Below are positions 51,996 to 61,251 of a stretch of DNA of 64,000 nucleotides, one piece after another; position 1 is the first letter of the stretch; every line of letters begins with the position of its first letter. Position numbers and translations under genes: made by a program. The stretch lies in NCBI RefSeq assembly GCF_024655635.1, contig NZ_JANLGI010000004.1:1-64000 (forward strand), read 5' to 3'. This stretch comes from Allobosea sp. 47.2.35. GTDB taxonomy: Bacteria > Pseudomonadota > Alphaproteobacteria > Rhizobiales > Beijerinckiaceae. A model generated the notes under the pieces. It saw nothing but the letters and a program-made list of their open reading frames with translations, was not told the origin of the DNA and searched no databases.

Positions 51996-53501
51996 GTGGC
52001 ACCTGCCCGCCTGAAAACCCTGCACCCTCTCGCCGGCGCCGTGACCGGCCTGTCGGCCGGCGCAGCGGTCGCGATTCTGCTGCCGGGCGGGCTCGGGTCG
52101 GCGCTCGGCCTGCTGGCCGCCGGGGCCGGTTTCATGCTGGCGATGCGGGCCTTCGAGCGACGCGGCCTTGCCCGGCACGAGCAGGCCATGGCAGGGATCG
52201 GCGAGGTCAAGGTCCGGCTCGCGACCAATGCCATTCGCCTCGACGCCTTGTCGCAGCGCGTCGAGCAGATGCCGATGCGCGACGCCGATGCTGCGCCTGC
52301 ACGCGCCGCGATCCACGAACTGACGGCCGAAGTCGGATTGCTCGGCGATCTGATCCATCAGGTCGCTACGACGCTTGCCGACCATGAGACGGTGCTTGCG
52401 CGCATGCCGGAGCCTGCCGCGGCGCCGCTGCCCGCGCCGGCACCCGAGGTGGTGCTCGATCCGGAGGCGATCCGCCGGGAGCGGGCCGAGAAGCTGGCCG
52501 CCGAGCGCGCGGCTGCCGCTGCTGCAGCGCGCGAGGAGGCCGAGGCCGAACGCGCGGCGCTGATCGGCAAGGCGCTCAGCGAAGGCCGGCTGGAGGTCCA
52601 TCTGCAGCCGATCGTCTCGCTGCCGCAACGCCGGACCTGCGGCTATGAAGCGCTGGCGCGGCTGCGGCTGGACGAGAACACGCTGCTCCTGCCGCATGAA
52701 TTCATCGAGACAGTCGAGACGCGCGGCTTCGGGCCGACGCTGGACGCGCTCGTGCTGACGCGGGCCCTGGCGATTGCCCGCCATCTCGGCTCGAAAGATG
52801 GCGGCATCTTCGTCTCCTGCAATTTCAGCCGCGCGACCTGGAACTCGTCACGGGCGCTGGCGGCTTTGACCCGCATCCTCGATAAATACCGCGATCATAC
52901 CGCCCATCTCGTCATCGAGATGCCGCAGGCAGTCTTCCGCGAGCTCGACCCGACCAGCCTCGGGCTGCTGGGCGCGATGTCGGCGAACGGCGTGCGTTTT
53001 GCGCTCGACCAGCTCGTCGACCTGCGCCTCGACCCCAGTGCCCTGTTCGATCGGGGCATCCGCTATGTGAAGGCGCCTGCCGCGCTGCTCCAGGCGCATC
53101 TCGACGGCCGGATCCAGAGCGATATCGCTGCCGGCGATCTCGCAACGCTGCTGGCCCGGGTCTCGGTCACGCTCGTGGCTGATCAGGTCGAGGACAATCC
53201 CGCAGCTGCCGACATGATCGAGCTTGGCGCCACGATGGGGCAGGGGCTGGCCTTCTCGCCGCCGCGCCCGGTCAAGCCCGAAGTCTTCGCTGAGCCGGAG
53301 CCCGTGTCTGCCACGCCCGCGCCAGTGCCGACCGCTCCCGCACAGGCTGAAGCCACGCCGGCGCCGCAGAGCATCGCCGAGCGCCTGCTCGCCAGAGCCA
53401 GTGCTTCGCCGGCGCCGCTGCCGTTCCCTGAGACGGCTCCGCAGGAAACGCGGCCCGAGCGGCTGCCTTTCCGCGCCGTGCTGCGCCGCGCCAGCGCCTG
53501 A
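51996..53501 (+). CDS. Membrane-anchored degenerate EAL-domain protein
   Basis: 501 residues from a GTG start. Hydrophobic N-terminus (about 12-50) with one or two membrane segments, a coiled coil (about 145-190, Glu/Arg/Ala-rich), the EAL domain (about 195-425) and an Ala/Pro-rich tail. The signature Glu218 (GYEALARL) and the Asn of SCNFS are present, but the DDFG motif reads ALDQL, with Gln at the second Asp, and the AEGVE motif reads ADQVE. These positions normally hold the metal for c-di-GMP hydrolysis, so it is probably a c-di-GMP binding or scaffold protein rather than a phosphodiesterase. Ribosome site weak. Confidence 0.78.
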   Translation: MAPARLKTLHPLAGAVTGLSAGAAVAILLPGGLGSALGLLAAGAGFMLAMRAFERRGLARHEQAMAGIGEVKVRLATNAIRLDALSQRVEQMPMRDADAAPARAAIHELTAEVGLLGDLIHQVATTLADHETVLARMPEPAAAPLPAPAPEVVLDPEAIRRERAEKLAAERAAAAAAAREEAEAERAALIGKALSEGRLEVHLQPIVSLPQRRTCGYEALARLRLDENTLLLPHEFIETVETRGFGPTLDALVLTRALAIARHLGSKDGGIFVSCNFSRATWNSSRALAALTRILDKYRDHTAHLVIEMPQAVFRELDPTSLGLLGAMSANGVRFALDQLVDLRLDPSALFDRGIRYVKAPAALLQAHLDGRIQSDIAAGDLATLLARVSVTLVADQVEDNPAAADMIELGATMGQGLAFSPPRPVKPEVFAEPEPVSATPAPVPTAPAQAEATPAPQSIAERLLARASASPAPLPFPETAPQETRPERLPFRAVLRRASA

Positions 53502-53611
53502 CGCGCGGCGGCTCGTCGCGGTCTCCGGTTCCGCTTTCGACGAATCCCGTCTAGATCAGGCCATGTCGAGGGGCGACATCCGCCTATCTCACCCAGCCGG
53601 AGATCGAGACA

Positions 53612-54481
53612 GTGTCGCCATCGGGGATCGCTTCCACCCTTCCGCTTTCGGGTTTCTCCGAGGTCGCGGATCGCTTCGATCTCTGCCTGTGCGATGTCTG
53701 GGGCGTCGTCCACAACGGCGTCGCAGCCTATCGTGACGCGGTCGCCGCGCTGATGCGGATGCGCGAGCACGGCATCAGCGTCGTCCTCGTCACCAATGCC
53801 CCGCGCCCGGCCGATGTCATCGTCGGCCAGCTCGACGGCTTCGCGGTGCCGCGCGAGGCCTGGGATGCGATCGTGACCTCCGGCGATGTCTGCCGCGCGC
53901 TGATCCGCGAGCGCGCCGGCCAGCCGATGTACCGGCTCGGTCCCGATCGCGATCTGCCGCTGATCGCCGGGCTCGACGTGCGGGAAGTCTCCCCCGACGA
54001 AGCGGCCTATGTGCTCTGCACCGGCCTGTTCGACGACGAGAAGGACACGGCCGCGACCTATGCCGATCTGCTTGCCGGTTTCGCCGCGCGCGGGCTGCCG
54101 CTGATCTGTGCCAATCCCGATCTCGTCGTCGAGCGCGGCGGGCGCATCATTCCCTGTGCCGGATCGGTCGCGCTCGCCTATGAGGAGATCGGCGGCCGGG
54201 TGATCTATGCCGGCAAGCCGCATCGGCCTATCTACGAGGCGGCGGTCGCGGCAGCCGAGAAGGCGCGGGGAAGCGCGATCGCCCAGGACAGGATCTGCGC
54301 GATCGGCGATGCGATCCGCACCGATATCGCCGGCGCCGACGCCTTCGGCGCGGCCGGGATCATGGTGCTGGCCGGCATCCACGCCCAGGATCTGATGGAA
54401 GCGTCATGGGAGGAGCGCCATGGCTGGTTCGGCCGGCAGACGCACCGCCCGGCCTATGCCATGCCGCATCTGGTCTGGTGA
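53612..54481 (+). CDS. HAD-superfamily phosphatase, TIGR01459 type
   Basis: 289 residues, HAD class IIA like NagD and phosphoglycolate phosphatases. Motif I LCLCDVWGVVHNG (nucleophile Asp near 28), motif II LVTNAPRP, the Lys in YAGKPHRPIYEAA, and motif III/IV AIGDAIRTDIAGADAFG. Hydrolyses a small phosphorylated metabolite; substrate unknown. The TIGR01459 group is typical of alphaproteobacteria. The start is a GTG at 53612 (GGAGATCGAGACA upstream). Converges on the cheY gene with only 6 bases between stops. Confidence 0.87.
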   Translation: MSPSGIASTLPLSGFSEVADRFDLCLCDVWGVVHNGVAAYRDAVAALMRMREHGISVVLVTNAPRPADVIVGQLDGFAVPREAWDAIVTSGDVCRALIRERAGQPMYRLGPDRDLPLIAGLDVREVSPDEAAYVLCTGLFDDEKDTAATYADLLAGFAARGLPLICANPDLVVERGGRIIPCAGSVALAYEEIGGRVIYAGKPHRPIYEAAVAAAEKARGSAIAQDRICAIGDAIRTDIAGADAFGAAGIMVLAGIHAQDLMEASWEERHGWFGRQTHRPAYAMPHLVW

Positions 54482-54487
54482 GGCCCG

Positions 54488-54874
54488 TCAGGCGGCGGCG
54501 CAGACCGATTCGATCTTGGTCTTCAGCGTCTGCGCGTTGAACGGCTTGACGATGTAGTTGCTCACGCCGGCCTTTTTGGCGGCGACGACGTTCTCGGTCT
54601 TCGACTCGGCGGTGACGATGATGAACGGCGTTTCCGACAGCGCCGTCTCCTCGCGGACCTTCTGGAGCAGTTCGAAGCCGCTCATCGGCTCCATGTTCCA
54701 GTCGGAGATCACGAGTCCGTATTTCTTGTCGCGCATCTTCGAGATCGCGGCCGAGCCGTCCGAGGCATCGTCGACATTCTCGAAGCCGAGCTGCTTCAGC
54801 AGGTTGCGGATGATGCGGACCATCGTCTGGTAGTCGTCGACGACGAGGATCGGCATGGACGGGTCGAGAGCCAT
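54488..54874 (-). CDS. CheY-like single-domain response regulator
   Basis: 128 residues. Acid pocket Asp13/Asp14, phosphorylation site Asp58 (VISDWNMEP), switch Thr88 (FIIVTAES), Lys110 (YIVKPF). The N-terminus MALDPSMPILVVDDYQTMVR is characteristic of rhizobial CheY proteins. No chemotaxis kinase gene is nearby, so it is an orphan regulator in this window. It probably carries phosphoryl signals to the flagellar switch or acts as a phosphate sink. A GGTTAA (TTAACC on the coding strand) lies about 90 bases upstream, as in some CtrA-controlled motility genes, but it is only a half-site. Confidence 0.92.
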   Translation of the reverse strand: MALDPSMPILVVDDYQTMVRIIRNLLKQLGFENVDDASDGSAAISKMRDKKYGLVISDWNMEPMSGFELLQKVREETALSETPFIIVTAESKTENVVAAKKAGVSNYIVKPFNAQTLKTKIESVCAAA

Positions 54875-55083
54875 TCTGATGCTCCAGGCATGACGGTCGC
54901 GGTGCTGGGAGATACCAGCGCCGTGCCGCTCGCCTGAGTTGATAGCCGCACCGCCTTGCGAACCGGTTAATCCGATACGGAAGTGACGTTGGGGGAAGTG
55001 GGTGCGCCGCACCAAAGTCCAATTGCGCTGATGTTGCGGTTGCGAGATGCTTAACCCGATCGCAGACAGGAGGGCACAGGCCC

Positions 55084-55557
55084 ATGGGCCGTGCGGGATC
55101 CATGACAGTTCAGCCGATGTCTGGCGGGCTCTACACCGTCCATGCCTTCGAGGATCTGGCCGTCGGCCGGAGCGAAAGCCTGATGCGGACCGTGATGGAG
55201 CGGGACGTCGCGCTCTTCGCCGAACTCTCCGGCGATGCCAACCCGATCCATCTCTGCGACCATTTCGCGGCCAATACCAAGTTCGGCCAGCGCATCGCCC
55301 ATGGCATGCTGACGGCCAGCCTCATCTCCGCGCTGCTCGGCACGCGCTTGCCGGGGCCGGGCGCGGTCTATCTCTCGCAGACGCTGACCTTCCTCGCTCC
55401 GGTCAAGATCGGCGACGTCGTCACCGCCCGCGTCGAGGTCGTCGAGCTGGTTGCCGAGCGCCGCCGGGCCCGCTTCTTCTGCGAGTGCCTCGTCGACGGC
55501 AAGGCGGTGATGGAGGGCGAGGCCTGGGTCGCGATGCCGCCGCGGCCGCGCGACTGA
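55084..55557 (+). CDS. MaoC-like (R)-specific enoyl-CoA hydratase
   Basis: 157 residues, single hot-dog fold. The hydratase-2 motif is LSGDANPIHLCDHFA, with catalytic Asp and His, followed by GQRIAHGML. Members such as PhaJ hydrate crotonyl-type CoA esters to the (R)-3-hydroxy form, linking beta-oxidation to PHA synthesis. The ATG at 55084 follows AGGAGGG after an 11-base gap; the ATG at 55102 is an alternative. Cytoplasmic. No PHA gene is adjacent. Confidence 0.88.
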   Translation: MGRAGSMTVQPMSGGLYTVHAFEDLAVGRSESLMRTVMERDVALFAELSGDANPIHLCDHFAANTKFGQRIAHGMLTASLISALLGTRLPGPGAVYLSQTLTFLAPVKIGDVVTARVEVVELVAERRRARFFCECLVDGKAVMEGEAWVAMPPRPRD

Positions 55558-55654
55558 GGCTCTCGTCCGGCTCGTGGCCTTGACGCCCCGGCGGCCTTCG
55601 CCGCAAAGACGGTCATCGCCCTGTTTGTGAGGGGCAGGTGGACGTTTCCGATTG

Positions 55655-56638
55655 ATGCCATCCCAAGCCGATGCGCCTGACCGCCCCGAGCCGACGGCCG
55701 TGGTCCTCGACCTCGACAAGCCCCTTCCGGATGCCTTGCGTGGCGCCGTCCTGGCACTCGGCAATTTCGACGGCGTCCATCGCGGCCATGCCGAGCTGGC
55801 GCACCGTGCCGCGGCTCTGGCCGGCGAGCGCGGCACCCGGCCCGCCGCCTTCACCTTCGAGCCGCATCCGCGCAGCGTCTTCCGGCCCGAAGAGCCGGTC
55901 TTCCGGCTGACCGCGCCGCAGCTCAAGCTTGAATTGCTGGCGGAGGCCGGCCTGCCGCAGGTCTTCGTCCTGCCCTTCGACCGCGAGATCGCGGCGATCC
56001 CCGCCGAGAGCTTCGTCGACGACCTGCTGATCGGCCGGCTCGGCGCCGCCGGCCTCGTCTGCGGCTACGATTTCCATTTCGGCAAGGGCCGCACCGGCTC
56101 GCCGGAGATGCTGCAGGCCCATGGCCTCGCCGTCGGCATTCCTGTCGCGGTCGTGCCGCCTTTCAGCTGGAAGGGCGAGCCTGTTTCCTCGACGCTGATC
56201 CGCACGGCGCTGGAGGCCGGCGACGTCGCGCGCGCGGCGGAATTTCTCGGCCGGCCCTGGCTGGTGCGCGGCCTGATCGCCCATGGCGACAAGCGTGGGC
56301 GCGAGCTCGGCTACCCCACCGCCAACATGCAGCTCGCCCGCGACTGCAGGCTGCGCCACGGCATCTATGCGGTCCGCATGAAGGTCGAGGGTACCTGGCA
56401 TGACGGTGTCGCGAGCTTCGGCCGCCGCCCGACTTTCGACGATGGCGCGCCGCGGCTTGAAACCTTCGTCTTCGATTTCTCCGGCGATCTCTATGGCCAG
56501 CGCGTCGATGTCGCCTTCGTCGACTGGCTGCGCGGCGAGGAGAAGTTCGATTCGCTGGAGGCACTGATCGCCCAGATGGACGCCGACAGCGCCCGCGCAC
56601 GCGACATTCTGGCGGGAACGCCGCCCTTCCTTCCGTAA
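55655..56638 (+). CDS. ribF: Bifunctional riboflavin kinase / FAD synthetase
   Basis: 327 residues. The N-terminal FMN adenylyltransferase domain has ALGNFDGVHRGHAEL (about 34-48) and GYDFHFGKGRTG; the C-terminal flavokinase domain has GDKRGRELGYPTANMQL and HGIYAV. Converts riboflavin to FMN and then FAD in the cytoplasm. The ATG at 55655 is chosen over the TTG at 55652. No FMN riboswitch is seen in the 97 bases upstream. It is followed by ileS and lspA, the usual alphaproteobacterial/enterobacterial order. Confidence 0.95.
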   Translation: MPSQADAPDRPEPTAVVLDLDKPLPDALRGAVLALGNFDGVHRGHAELAHRAAALAGERGTRPAAFTFEPHPRSVFRPEEPVFRLTAPQLKLELLAEAGLPQVFVLPFDREIAAIPAESFVDDLLIGRLGAAGLVCGYDFHFGKGRTGSPEMLQAHGLAVGIPVAVVPPFSWKGEPVSSTLIRTALEAGDVARAAEFLGRPWLVRGLIAHGDKRGRELGYPTANMQLARDCRLRHGIYAVRMKVEGTWHDGVASFGRRPTFDDGAPRLETFVFDFSGDLYGQRVDVAFVDWLRGEEKFDSLEALIAQMDADSARARDILAGTPPFLP

Positions 56639-56840
56639 GCCGCGCCTGCTAGAAGCCCCTCATGCCCGCAGAACGCGCCATGCTGATCGATCTTTCCCGG
56701 CGAATTACGGGCCCGGCTGCCGCCTCGCGCTAGATTAGGCGCGGGCGCTTGCGCAGTCCGGGTTGAAGACCGCTTTTCCCGTTTCACGCGTGGACGCCCG
56801 CGGCCCCTGACCGGCCCGCCGTCCCGACTGTCCGAGCCGG

Positions 56841-59800
56841 ATGATGACCGACAAGACCAACACCGCCAAAGCCGCCGAGACCGCTGCCGACGGCGTCGAT
56901 TACTCGCAGACGCTCTTCCTGCCGCAGACCGAGTTCCCGATGCGCGCCGGCCTGCCGCAGCGCGAGCCGGAATTGCTCGCCCGCTGGGCCAAGATGGACC
57001 TCTACCGCAAGCTCCGCGAGGCCGGGCAGGGGCGGGACCGTTTCGTCCTGCATGACGGCCCTCCCTATGCCAATGGCAACATCCATATCGGCCATGCGCT
57101 GAACAAGGTCCTCAAGGACCTCGTCACGCGCTCGCAGCAGATGCTCGGCTACGATTCCAACTATGTGCCGGGCTGGGACTGTCATGGCCTGCCGATCGAG
57201 TGGAAAATCGAGGAGCAATACCGCGCCAAGGGCCTGAACAAGGACGACGTCCCGGTCGTCGAATTCCGCAAGGAATGCCGCGCCTTCGCCGAGCACTGGG
57301 TCGATGTCCAGCGCGAGGAGTTCAAGCGCTTGGGCGTCGAGGGTGACTGGGCCAACCCCTACCTGACGATGGCCTATCCCGCAGAGGCGCAGATCGCCCG
57401 CGAGATCATGAAATTCGCCGAGACCGGCCAGCTCTATCGCGGCTCCAAGCCGGTGATGTGGTCGGTGGTCGAGAAGACCGCGCTCGCCGAGGCCGAGGTC
57501 GAGTACGAGGAGCATATCAGCGACACGATCTATGTCGCGTTCCCGATTGATCGTGATCGGACCGCACATGGGCCTTTGGTTGAGGGACTTGATGCGAAGG
57601 CAGCTTTCGACGAGTTGCTAGGGGCCTCCATCGTAATCTGGACAACGACCCCTTGGACCATCCCGGGCAACCGCGCGATTTCGTTCAACAATAAGGTCGC
57701 TTACGGTCTCTATCGGGTAACCGCCGCTGCTGAAAACAATTGGGCTAAGGTCGGCGCGACATACATCCTCGCGAAGAACCTCGCCGAAGGCGTCTTCAAG
57801 GCGGCCAAGGTCGAGGCTTTTGAGCTTGTAAGAGATGTGCCAGCGGAGTGGCTGCCGGAAGTGGCCACCGCCCACCCGTTGCGCGGCCGCGGCTACGACT
57901 TCATCGTCCCGCTGCTCGACGGCGATCATGTCACCGATGATGCCGGTACCGGCTTCGTTCACACGGCGCCCAGCCACGGCCGTGAGGACTTCGACGTCTG
58001 GATGGCCAATGGTCGCCAGCTCACCGAGCGCGGCATCGAGACCCGCATCCCCTATACCGTCGATGCCGATGGCCGTTTCACCAAGGAGGCGCCGGGCTTC
58101 GAGGGCGCGCAGGTCATCACCGACAAGGGCGACAAGGGCAATGCCAACGACGTCGTCATCAAGGCGCTGGTCGAGGCCGGCAACATCATCGCGCGCGGCC
58201 GCCTGAAGCATCAGTATCCGCATAGCTGGCGCTCGAAGAAGCCGGTGATCTTCCGCAACACGCCGCAATGGTTCATCGCCATGGACAAGCCGATCGGCGA
58301 GGCCGGCGCACCGGACGCGGCCGATCCGCAGCCGGTCGCGGGCGGCAACACCGACACGCTGCGCAACCGCGCGCTGAAGGCGATCAAGGAGACCGAATGG
58401 GTCCCCGCCGCCGGCGAGAACCGCATCACCGGTATGATCGCCAACCGTCCGGACTGGGTCGTCTCGCGCCAGCGTGCCTGGGGCGTGCCGATCACCGTCT
58501 TCGTCGAGAAGGAGACCAAGGACATCCTCGTCGATGCCAAGGTCAACGCGGCCATCGCCGAGGCCTTCGAGGCCGAGGGTGCCGATGCCTGGTTCACCGA
58601 TACGGACGGTGCCCGCTTCCTCAAGCCCTTCGGCTATGATCCGGCGCAGTACGAGCGCGTCACCGACGTGCTCGACGTCTGGTTCGATTCCGGCTCGACC
58701 CACGCCTTCACGCTGGAGAAGCGCGGCGACCTGCGTGCCCGTCGCCGCGGCGATGGCGGCAAGGATCGGGTGATGTATCTCGAAGGCTCGGACCAGCATC
58801 GCGGCTGGTTCCATTCGAGCCTGCTCGAGAGCTGCGGCACGCGTGGCCGGGCGCCCTACGACATCGTCCTCACCCACGGCTTCTGCCTGGACGAGAAGGG
58901 CGAGAAGATGTCGAAGTCGAAGGGCAACGTCACCGCTCCGCAGGACATCATCAAGGATTCGGGCGCCGACATCCTGCGCCTCTGGGTCGCGGCGGCCGAC
59001 TATTCCGACGACCTGCGCATCGGCAAGGAGATCCTCAAGACCTTCGTCGAGACCTATCGCAAGCTGCGCAACACCATGCGCTGGATGCTCGGCACGCTCG
59101 CCCATTTCAGCGAGGACGTCCGCGTCGCCGACCCGCAGACCATGCCGGAGCTCGAGCGGCTGATGCTGCATCGCCTTGCGGAGCTTGGGCCGCAGGTCGA
59201 GGAAGCCTATCGCGCTTACGACTACAAGAAGGTCGTGTTCCTGCTCTCGCAGTTCATGAACACCGAGCTCTCGGCCTTCTATTTCGATGTGCGCAAGGAC
59301 GCGCTCTATTGCGATCCGCTCTCCAGCCATGTCCGCAAGAGCGCGCTCACCGTCGTCGATCATCTCTTCCGCTGCCTGACGACCTGGCTCGCGCCGATCC
59401 TGGTCTTCACGGCCGAGGAAGCCTGGCTCGATCGCTATCCCGACCAGAAGGCGGGCGAGGGCTCGGTTCATCTCGAGCGCTTCGTCGCGGCCAAGGCAGA
59501 GTGGCTCGATCCGGAGCTGGCGGAGCGCTGGGCCAAGATCCGCCGCGTGCGCCGCGTCGTCACCGGCGCGCTGGAGCTGGAGCGCGCGGCCAAGCGCATC
59601 GGCTCCTCGCTGGAGGCGGCGCCGCAGGTCTTCGTCTCCGACAGTGATCTCTACGCGGCCCTGTCCGGTGCCGATCTCGCCGAGATCAGCATCACCTCCG
59701 GCATCCGCGTCGAGAGCGGCGAGGGGCCAGCCGAGGCCTTCCGTCTTGCCGACGTGCCGGGTGTCGCGGTCGTGCCGCATCGCGCGGCTGGCATCAAATG

Positions 59801-59906
59801 CGCCCGCTCCTGGAAGTATTTCGATCCGGCGACGGCCGACAAGGCTTATCCCCAGGTTACGCCGCGCGACGCCAAGGCTCTGAAGGAGCTGGGAGTGCGC
59901 GCCTGA
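56841..59906 (+). CDS. ileS: Isoleucyl-tRNA synthetase
   Basis: 1021 residues. Class I signatures: HIGH at 82-85 ([11 protein letters not shown]) and KMSKS near 690 ([10 protein letters not shown]). The CP1 editing domain includes [15 protein letters not shown] (about 265-279). The C-terminal zinc finger of E. coli IleRS is reduced to [11 protein letters not shown], as is common in alphaproteobacteria. Charges tRNA-Ile and edits Val. Bases 57540-57851 use codons unlike the rest (cta, gta, aga, aca, ttt), suggesting a recombined segment. ATG at 56841 or 56844. Overlaps lspA by one base (TGATG). Confidence 0.96.
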   Translation: MMTDKTNTAKAAETAADGVDYSQTLFLPQTEFPMRAGLPQREPELLARWAKMDLYRKLREAGQGRDRFVLHDGPPYANGNIHIGHALNKVLKDLVTRSQQMLGYDSNYVPGWDCHGLPIEWKIEEQYRAKGLNKDDVPVVEFRKECRAFAEHWVDVQREEFKRLGVEGDWANPYLTMAYPAEAQIAREIMKFAETGQLYRGSKPVMWSVVEKTALAEAEVEYEEHISDTIYVAFPIDRDRTAHGPLVEGLDAKAAFDELLGASIVIWTTTPWTIPGNRAISFNNKVAYGLYRVTAAAENNWAKVGATYILAKNLAEGVFKAAKVEAFELVRDVPAEWLPEVATAHPLRGRGYDFIVPLLDGDHVTDDAGTGFVHTAPSHGREDFDVWMANGRQLTERGIETRIPYTVDADGRFTKEAPGFEGAQVITDKGDKGNANDVVIKALVEAGNIIARGRLKHQYPHSWRSKKPVIFRNTPQWFIAMDKPIGEAGAPDAADPQPVAGGNTDTLRNRALKAIKETEWVPAAGENRITGMIANRPDWVVSRQRAWGVPITVFVEKETKDILVDAKVNAAIAEAFEAEGADAWFTDTDGARFLKPFGYDPAQYERVTDVLDVWFDSGSTHAFTLEKRGDLRARRRGDGGKDRVMYLEGSDQHRGWFHSSLLESCGTRGRAPYDIVLTHGFCLDEKGEKMSKSKGNVTAPQDIIKDSGADILRLWVAAADYSDDLRIGKEILKTFVETYRKLRNTMRWMLGTLAHFSEDVRVADPQTMPELERLMLHRLAELGPQVEEAYRAYDYKKVVFLLSQFMNTELSAFYFDVRKDALYCDPLSSHVRKSALTVVDHLFRCLTTWLAPILVFTAEEAWLDRYPDQKAGEGSVHLERFVAAKAEWLDPELAERWAKIRRVRRVVTGALELERAAKRIGSSLEAAPQVFVSDSDLYAALSGADLAEISITSGIRVESGEGPAEAFRLADVPGVAVVPHRAAGIKCARSWKYFDPATADKAYPQVTPRDAKALKELGVRA

Positions 59907-60388
59907 TGACGCCGACCCGCCGCCTCGGACTAGCCGTCGTCCTGATCGTCTTCATCGCCGATCAGCTCCTGAAATGGTGGCTGCTCTACAGCGTCGGGCT
60001 GGCCGAGAACGGGCCTTACGATCTCACCTCGTTCCTGACGATCGTGCTGGCCTGGAACCGCGGCATCTCCTACGGCCTGTTCCAGCAGGGCACCGATCTC
60101 GGCCGCTGGTTCCTCGTCGTCATTTCCTTCGTCGCAGCCATCTGGCTGTGGCGCTGGATGTGGCGCGAGCCGCGGGCTTTCAGCGTGTTCAGCCTCGCGT
60201 TGATCATCGGCGGGGCGCTCGGAAACGGCGTCGATCGCGCCGTCTATGGCGCGGTCGTCGACTTCGTGCATTTCCACTGGGGCAGCTTCAGCTGGTATAT
60301 CTTCAACATCGCCGACGTTGCGATCGTTGTCGGAGTGGTCGGCCTGCTATATGAGTCCTTCCGCCCGAGCGCGGAAAACACAGCTTAA
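59906..60388 (+). CDS. lspA: Lipoprotein signal peptidase (signal peptidase II)
   Basis: 160 residues, four membrane helices. Catalytic aspartates Asp110 (GNGVDRAVYGAVVDF) and Asp137 (FNIADVAIV); the conserved NRGISYGLF loop is present. Removes the signal peptide of prolipoproteins at the periplasmic face of the inner membrane. Its ATG overlaps the ileS stop, so the two are co-expressed, as in many bacteria. Confidence 0.95.
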   Translation: MTPTRRLGLAVVLIVFIADQLLKWWLLYSVGLAENGPYDLTSFLTIVLAWNRGISYGLFQQGTDLGRWFLVVISFVAAIWLWRWMWREPRAFSVFSLALIIGGALGNGVDRAVYGAVVDFVHFHWGSFSWYIFNIADVAIVVGVVGLLYESFRPSAENTA

Positions 60389-60462
60389 CGACGGTCTCGC
60401 CATTGTTTTGCCGTTCGTCTGGGTTTTGAGACGAGGCGAGATTGTCCGAAGGGAGATTTGAC

Positions 60463-61104
60463 ATGGCCAAACGCATCCGCGTGGCTCATCTGCTCATCGC
60501 CGGCGGGCTTGTCCTCGCCGCTTCGCCGGCCTTCGCGCAGGACGGCATGCTGTTCAAGAACCTGATGGAAGGCGTCTTGGGCAGGGGCGGCGATCCGGAT
60601 ATCGATTATCGCGCCCGCGCCCCGCTCGTCGTGCCGCCGAACTCGACCCTGCCGCGTCCGCAGCAGGCGGCGAGCGAGCGCAATGCCGCCTGGCCGAATG
60701 ATCCCGACGTGCAGCGCCGTAAGGACGAAGCCAATCCGGCTCCCTATGTCCCGGCGCTCGGGGTTCGCAACAACCCGATGATGTCGCCGCAGGAAGTTCG
60801 CCGCGGTCGCACCACGCGCCCCTCGGAGGGCCCGCGCTTCACCGAGGAACAGAACAACTACAACAACCAGATCCAGCCGATCCGGATCGGCCGCGAACTT
60901 GCCGCGCGCCAGAACCAGATCGACCAGAACGCGACCCTCTATGGCGAGGAGCCGCCGCGCCGCACCCTGACCGAACCGCCGACCGGCTACCGTCGCCCAG
61001 CCGCGACGGCCGCCTTTGGCCCGGGCGTGAGCGGGCCCAAGGAAGACACGCAAGCCACCGGCCAGCGTGAGTTCGTGACCGGGCGTGGCCCGGTCATGCA
61101 GTGA
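60463..61104 (+). CDS. Secreted hypothetical protein, Pro/Arg/Asn-rich
   Basis: 213 residues. Signal peptide MAKRIRVAHLLIAGGLVLAA with cleavage after AFA (about residue 25). The mature protein is largely disordered-looking, rich in Pro, Arg, Gln and Asn, and contains DPDIDYRARAPLVVPPNSTLP and FTEEQNNYNNQIQPIRIGREL. Proteins of this make-up recur after lspA in Hyphomicrobiales, as I recall. No enzyme motif and no lipobox. Probably periplasmic. GGGAGATTTG precedes the ATG. Function unknown. Confidence 0.75.
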   Translation: MAKRIRVAHLLIAGGLVLAASPAFAQDGMLFKNLMEGVLGRGGDPDIDYRARAPLVVPPNSTLPRPQQAASERNAAWPNDPDVQRRKDEANPAPYVPALGVRNNPMMSPQEVRRGRTTRPSEGPRFTEEQNNYNNQIQPIRIGRELAARQNQIDQNATLYGEEPPRRTLTEPPTGYRRPAATAAFGPGVSGPKEDTQATGQREFVTGRGPVMQ

Positions 61105-61200
61105 CCAGGCCGGCCTTCGGACGAAGCGTGATCGCACGGGCGTGACCGCCAGTCCGATTGCCCCTTGCCGAAGCAGGGTTGCCTGACCAAGTTGTCCAGA

Positions 61201-61231
61201 AGGGCGGGCGCGTCGCGCCCGCCCTTTTTTC
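61201..61231 (+). terminator. Rho-independent terminator between the secreted protein and M16 genes
   Basis: AGGGCGGGCGC (61201-61211) and GCGCCCGCCCT (61215-61225), tight loop, then a run of T residues (61225-61230). Confidence 0.85.
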
Positions 61232-61251
61232 GATCGAGGAGACGGCATCAG

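Noticed and set aside
56639..56840. Possible riboswitch or T-box leader before ileS
   Set aside because: No T-box specifier stem or NGGN antiterminator bulge was seen; T-boxes are not expected in this group, and the region is simply GC-rich.
57618..59780. 720-codon open frame on the minus strand
   Set aside because: Antisense shadow of ileS, whose signatures are unambiguous.
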